Shown in pieces: positions 60,275-64,000 of a stretch of 64,000 nt of DNA. This DNA comes from an uncultured Butyricicoccus sp. (GTDB lineage Bacteria; Bacillota; Clostridia; Oscillospirales; Butyricicoccaceae): assembly GCA_910584935.1 (NCBI GenBank), contig CAJUDU010000001.1, positions 81,988 to 145,987 on the forward strand, written 5' to 3'. Both the position numbers and the translations under genes were made by a program. Within the stretch, counting starts at the first letter, position 1; the number at the start of each line of letters is the position of its first letter. The notes below the pieces were generated by a model. The model searched no databases. It was not told where the DNA came from and saw only the letters and a program-made list of their open reading frames with translations.

Positions 60275-61243
60275 TTAATCGCGGGAGATTTCTTTTTTCA
60301 AAATTGCGCCGGTTTGCGCATTGATTTCATATTCATATTCCATTCCAGCGGCAATGAACTCAATTTCATAAATCTGTATGCCATCATCAGCATCTTGTTT
60401 TGATTTTGTAAATCTTACAGCATTCGCTTGCAGCCCGGCATCATCCAACGCAATTTGCTTTGCCTTATCAAGGGAAATAGTAGCATTTGGGTTTGTCTGA
60501 TTTGGTGACTGTGATACGGTATCGGTTTTCGATTTGCTCACAGCACCGGTTTGCGCATTGATTTCGTATTCATATGCAACGCCAGAAGCGACAAACGCAA
60601 TTTCATACACAAGCACGCCATCGTCTGTATCGAGTTTACATTTGGTAAAGGTTACAGCATCAGCGGACAGACCAGCATTTGACAGGGCAGTTTGTTTTGC
60701 GGCATCTTCACTGATAGAAGGGTTTTGCTGGTTAGGCGAATTAGGTTTTGTTTCGGATTCGGTTTTCAAAACGTCACCTGTCAGTGCATCAATTTCGTAT
60801 TCATATTCATTTGCACCAACATAGAATTCGACCTCATAGACAGCGCGTCCATGTTCCCATTCGAGTTTGGTTTTGCAGGCAGAAATATTTGCTTCAGTGA
60901 CGCCAGCATGGCGGAAAGCAGCCTGTTTTGCGTCATTTTCAGCGACATAATTCACATTTGCATTTTTCTGAGAAATAGCGGCAGTATTTGTCACAGCATC
61001 ATATTGAACATCAAGCCCAACCGCTTCACAAATGGCACGCATTGGAACATAAGTTGTGCCATTATAAACAAAAGCATCAACAACAGTGCCATTTGGGTCA
61101 CGGGGGGTAAAGCTGGCCTGGTTAATGGAGATTGCGATTTGGTCACTGACGCGGATAGAACGGTCAGCAGAAGCGGAGAAAACGAATCCAGCGGCGAGCA
61201 GCCCAGCGGCAGCGCCAATGGCAAAGCAAAACTTATTTTTCAT
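60275..61243 (-). CDS. Secreted protein with copper amine oxidase-like N-domain and three PepSY domains
   Basis: 322 residues with AAGGAG before the ATG. Signal peptide about 1-26. Then a copper amine oxidase N-terminal-type stalk (FVYNGTTYVPMRAICEAVGL), then three PepSY repeats, each ending in Y-E-Y-E-I-(D/N)-A-x-T-G (EYEYEIDALTGDV, AYEYEINAQTGAV, EYEYEINAQTGAI). PepSY domains are thought to inhibit or bind peptidases; here probably outside the membrane. No enzyme domain. Confidence 0.92.
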   Translation of the reverse strand: MKNKFCFAIGAAAGLLAAGFVFSASADRSIRVSDQIAISINQASFTPRDPNGTVVDAFVYNGTTYVPMRAICEAVGLDVQYDAVTNTAAISQKNANVNYVAENDAKQAAFRHAGVTEANISACKTKLEWEHGRAVYEVEFYVGANEYEYEIDALTGDVLKTESETKPNSPNQQNPSISEDAAKQTALSNAGLSADAVTFTKCKLDTDDGVLVYEIAFVASGVAYEYEINAQTGAVSKSKTDTVSQSPNQTNPNATISLDKAKQIALDDAGLQANAVRFTKSKQDADDGIQIYEIEFIAAGMEYEYEINAQTGAILKKEISRD

Positions 61244-61401
61244 ATAAAACGCTCCTTCACAAAAATGGTAGAAATAAGGGGATGCGAGGGATTATTATTT
61301 ACTATTGATATCATAGCATAAAGGAGGGAAATCGTCAAAAGAAAAAATAAGGGAACATAAATAAAGCATAGAATGAACGCGGCATGATAATAACGCTCAA
61401 T

Positions 61402-61437
61402 AAAAAAGGCTTTTGGATATATCCATTAGCCTTTTTG
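61402..61437. terminator. Orphan terminator-like hairpin in a divergent gap
   Basis: AAAAAAGGCT and AGCCTTTTT with a T run on each side, 84 bp before the next gene and with no upstream plus-strand gene. Confidence 0.6.
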
Positions 61438-61520
61438 TTCCAGAACGTATTCACAAAGCGCAAAACAAATGATATAATCAAAACAGCAATACGTTTGACA
61501 TCAGGAGGGATAAAACCAAT

Positions 61521-62276
61521 ATGATTGATTTAAATGCGCCCGTTTGGGAAACACTGTCTGCTGCGGGCAATGACGCAGATAAATGGCTTCGCTGCTTGCT
61601 GGAGGGAAACGGAGATATCCGTGAAAACATCACAATTCTGGCAGAAGATTTAAGTCATCAGTTAAGTTATTACAGTGCAACGGCATATGTTTTGCCACAT
61701 TTGGCGGCATTTTGCGCACAATTATCAACAGAGGATAAAATATTTTTGATTGCGCAAATTGGAGCGGCAATTGCGGCGGAAAATTATACTCCATTGGAGC
61801 CACAAACCGAAGCATATGAACAATTTATGGAAGGGTTAACCGGATTACGCAGCGAATTGACAGCGTTAATACAAAACACAAAGCTGGAAAATTTCCTTAC
61901 AAGTGATATTGGGTTAGGGCAGGAATTTGCTTTATCCGCATTAAGCATTTTCGGGGAGCGGAAGCACGCCTATGCGATTTATCTGATGTCAGGTTCTTGT
62001 TGGGAAGAATGGTGTGCGGCTTGCACTTGCGGCTGGAATGATGAAACGTTGTCATTGAGCGATCAGCCGGAATGTTTAGAACCGATAGAAATTGGCACAT
62101 GGGATGGAAAATCGCTGACAGATGAAGCGGTATGGTTTTATGGATTATTAGCGCTTGCAGGGGATGAAGAAATCAAACGGATTGTGCCATTATTATATGG
62201 CACAGGGGTATGTCCAAATTGTGGGAAGCGGGAGCCATATTGGACATGGTACAATCGATTTATGGAGGATTATTAA
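61521..62276 (+). CDS. Unknown protein with a C-terminal zinc-ribbon-like CxxC
   Basis: 251 residues from ATG 61521 behind CAGGAGGG. Mostly helical and acidic, with no signal or membrane segments. A Cys-rich middle (CWEEWCAACTCGWNDE) and the C-terminal CPNCGKREPYW could bind zinc. I recognise no family. It is monocistronic, ending in a strong terminator. Confidence 0.8.
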   Translation: MIDLNAPVWETLSAAGNDADKWLRCLLEGNGDIRENITILAEDLSHQLSYYSATAYVLPHLAAFCAQLSTEDKIFLIAQIGAAIAAENYTPLEPQTEAYEQFMEGLTGLRSELTALIQNTKLENFLTSDIGLGQEFALSALSIFGERKHAYAIYLMSGSCWEEWCAACTCGWNDETLSLSDQPECLEPIEIGTWDGKSLTDEAVWFYGLLALAGDEEIKRIVPLLYGTGVCPNCGKREPYWTWYNRFMEDY

Positions 62277-62335
62277 GGAATAGCAAGGGAGGGGGGATTG
62301 TCATACGTAACAATAACATTGGCTGTTAAAAAAGC

Positions 62336-62366
62336 AGCCCCTGCCGTAAAATGGCAGGGGCTTTTG
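62336..62366. terminator. Bidirectional terminator between the unknown gene and the anti-sigma gene
   Basis: AGCCCCTGCC and GGCAGGGGCT with T runs on both strands. Confidence 0.88.
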
Positions 62367-62406
62367 CATTCGAGAAAATACAAATTGTATAATGAAAGCA
62401 TAGAAA

Positions 62407-63186
62407 TTACTGATTGCTAATAATTTCTTCAGCAAACGCGAACAAGTCTTCAGCAGAAAAGGCAGTATCAAAACTGCTGATGGTATAAACGATGCCACTG
62501 GTCTGCCAGGTTATATGCTGGTAAGTTTCTTCCTCGCGTGCATCGCTGCCAACAGAAATCTGGATTTTATTTGCATCCATAAGAGCTTGTTCTTCAGCGG
62601 TCAGCGTATAGCCTTCTGGAATGAACAGATAATCATCCGAACGATAGGTGACAGAGATGTCCCCAATGTCACGCACTTCAAATGGCTGTTCATCAAAGAG
62701 TTTATCCGTACCATAATCAAGTTCCGCATCATAGAGGCGAGCGGAATAGGTTAACCCAGTGCCATAGGAAGCATCAACCGATGGGAAAGTACCAAAGCGG
62801 TTGCCATCGCTGTCCAGCTTATCGGTATAATCGATGCTGCCTTTGGTGAAGGCGTGGCTGCCGAGGGCAGAAGGCAGGGCAATGTCGGTATCAGCAAAGG
62901 TTTTGCTGATATCCTGTTGTAAAGCGGCGATATCGGTACGTTCATGGGTAAAGTGGAGGGAAGTGACCAGTCCAGAAATCGGGCCGCGTGCGAAAGCGCT
63001 GATGGTAGCGAAGCAGATGACCGCAGCCATACCGATAGCGGCGCGTTTCCACATGGAAACTTTGCGGCGGGCGGTAGGCTGGTTGTTAATTGCGAAATCG
63101 ATACGGGTTTTGAGGGTATCGGGGGCAACAATATGGTCTGCGCAGGCGTGCAAAGTATTCCGCAGTTGGTTTTCGAGATTTTTCAT
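62407..63186 (-). CDS. Membrane-anchored anti-sigma factor-like protein
   Basis: 259 residues: a cytoplasmic N-terminal part (about 1-48; HACADHIVAPDTLKTRID resembles the start of zinc-finger anti-sigma proteins), a membrane helix (AAIGMAAVICFATISAFA, about 49-66), and a large outside part. It overlaps the ECF sigma gene by 4 bp. It probably holds that sigma factor at the membrane until a signal arrives; the outside domain is not recognised. Confidence 0.82.
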   Translation of the reverse strand: MKNLENQLRNTLHACADHIVAPDTLKTRIDFAINNQPTARRKVSMWKRAAIGMAAVICFATISAFARGPISGLVTSLHFTHERTDIAALQQDISKTFADTDIALPSALGSHAFTKGSIDYTDKLDSDGNRFGTFPSVDASYGTGLTYSARLYDAELDYGTDKLFDEQPFEVRDIGDISVTYRSDDYLFIPEGYTLTAEEQALMDANKIQISVGSDAREEETYQHITWQTSGIVYTISSFDTAFSAEDLFAFAEEIISNQ

Positions 63187-63734
63187 AATTGTACCTCCTT
63201 AGGAGTATCGTAGCGAAGGGTTTTTTGCAGGTTATGGCGTGCTGTGAACAAACGGGATTTCACAGTACCTTCTCTGCAATTCATGGTTTGGGCGATATCT
63301 TTGACAGCCATGTCATTAAAATAATAGAGAATGACTACCATTCGTTGTTTGGGTTCAAGGGCTTGCACAGCTTCATAGAGCTGATGATGTTCTTCTGAAC
63401 GCAGCACAGAGGAGAGGGCTGATTCAGAGGCAGTCATGGCATCATCAAAGAACTGGGCGACAGGTTCTTCTTTGCGGTGCCTTTGGCAATATTTCCATGC
63501 TGTGCGTGTCAATGAACGGAACAGCCAATATTTAAAGCGTGACGGGTCACGCAGTTGGCAGATCATCTGGTAGCATTGAATAAAGGTTTCCTGTACCACA
63601 TCCTCGCCATCGGGGCGGCTGCCTGTTATCAGGCAGGCGGTGCGCAAAGCTTCATCCCGATATTTTGTATAGAGTTCATCAAATGCCGCGCGGTCACCTT
63701 GCTGCAACCGCCTTACTAATAATTCATCCTGCAT
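63183..63734 (-). CDS. ECF RNA polymerase sigma factor
   Basis: 183 residues. Region 2: GDRAAFDELYTKYRDEALRT ... DGEDVVQETFIQCYQ with the -10-binding helix, and region 4: QRMVVILYYFNDMAVKDIAQ, CREGTVKSRLFTARHNL (HTH for the -35). Start ATG 63734 from AAAGGATG. First gene of a sigma/anti-sigma pair; autoregulated promoters are usual for the family. Confidence 0.93.
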   Translation of the reverse strand: MQDELLVRRLQQGDRAAFDELYTKYRDEALRTACLITGSRPDGEDVVQETFIQCYQMICQLRDPSRFKYWLFRSLTRTAWKYCQRHRKEEPVAQFFDDAMTASESALSSVLRSEEHHQLYEAVQALEPKQRMVVILYYFNDMAVKDIAQTMNCREGTVKSRLFTARHNLQKTLRYDTPKEVQL

Positions 63735-63909
63735 ACCGCACATCCTTTCTCTTGGTGCACCTGTATAAAAGAGCAGGTAAACCAGGGTATGGTTCACCAG
63801 TTAAGAAAAAAATTTTTTCTCAATGAGATGTCCTGTGCGGGCATACGTGTAACAGAGATTTTGGCGCCGCCGCCCTTTTCCGTTGCCGTTTCTGCGGAGG
63901 TGAAACAAA

Positions 63910-63937
63910 AAGCCACAGGTTTTTCAACCTGTGGCTT
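63910..63937 (-). terminator. Terminator downstream of tRNA-Gly
   Basis: AAGCCACAGGTT and AACCTGTGGCTT form a perfect stem, followed on the minus strand by five T. Confidence 0.88.
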
Positions 63938-63946
63938 AAAAAATGC

Positions 63947-64000
63947 TGGAGCGGATGACGAGGCTCGAACTCGCTACCTCCACCTTGGCAAGGTGGCGCT
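63947..64000 (-). tRNA. tRNA-Gly (anticodon GCC), 5' part cut by the window edge
   Basis: The minus strand shows the anticodon stem-loop CCACC-TTGCCAA-GGTGG (anticodon GCC), a T arm GCGAG-TTCGAGC-CTCGT, the 3' acceptor strand CATCCGC, a discriminator T and an encoded CCA. The D arm and 5' acceptor strand lie beyond base 64000. Confidence 0.93.

Noticed and set aside
1..64000. CRISPR arrays, rRNA genes, IS transposases with terminal repeats, T-box or other known riboswitches
   Set aside because: None seen: no regularly spaced 25-40 bp repeats, no rRNA signatures, no DDE transposase, and no convincing leader structures before serS, asnB or other candidates.

Overview
The window looks like an origin-proximal chromosome segment of a Gram-positive, spore-forming, anaerobic gut bacterium of the class Clostridia (an Oscillospirales-like member is my best guess, not proven). 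Reasons: strong AGGAGG-type ribosome binding sites before most genes; consensus sigma-A promoters (TTGACA-17-TATAAT); ParB/Spo0J followed at once by serS; spore-cortex-lytic (SleC-like) proteins; a LexA box of the Gram-positive type; TRAP uptake of uronates; and a PTS enzyme I. Five near-perfect parS sites lie in the window, which fits a position close to the replication origin.

Layout. 1-2.4 kb: end of parB, a membrane coiled-coil protein, serS. 2.5-6.5 kb: a DUF4261 protein, a three-gene SleC-like/peptidoglycan-binding operon on the minus strand, a UPF0303 protein. 6.5-38.6 kb: asparagine synthetase asnB is cut in two. Its 3' third lies at 6504-6944 and its 5' two thirds at 37251-38640, same strand and colinear, separated by a 30.3 kb segment. 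Rejoining the halves at a shared GCAG gives one in-frame 608-residue AsnB. The segment carries a MarR-controlled MATE pump, a TetR-controlled tripartite RND pump with two TolC-like proteins, a large serine recombinase with a small coupled ORF, a two-gene chromate transporter, an AraC-regulated uronate operon (uxaC, uxuA, SDR oxidoreductase, TRAP dctPQM), an Rpn-family nuclease, a DUF362 ferredoxin, a Sua5-type tRNA modification enzyme, a pseudopilin operon, a 300 bp cluster of DnaA boxes, a TepA/ClpP-like protease and a mannitol dehydrogenase-family oxidoreductase.

38.9-42.5 kb: a BTAD (SARP-like) regulator followed by five promoter units, each with two 8-bp direct repeats exactly 11 bp apart and a -10 hexamer exactly 9 bp further on. 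One unit precedes a small unknown gene; four stand in tandem before a secreted, extremely Ser/Asp/Glu-rich protein. 42.5-50 kb: M18 aminopeptidase, coaE, an ABM-family monooxygenase, a PfkB sugar kinase, ptsI and a PEPCK-like DUF4914 protein.

50.2-58.6 kb: a compact nine-gene minus-strand cluster of phage head genes (terminase, portal, scaffold-like, capsid with an Ig-like tail domain, connector, beta-propeller stopper-like, coiled-coil ejection-like), with no recognisable tail, lysis, integrase or repressor gene, behind a single strong promoter carrying a perfect LexA/SOS box. 58.9-64 kb: a membrane glycosyltransferase, a triple-PepSY protein, an unknown protein, an anti-sigma/ECF sigma pair, and the 3' part of tRNA-Gly at the window edge.
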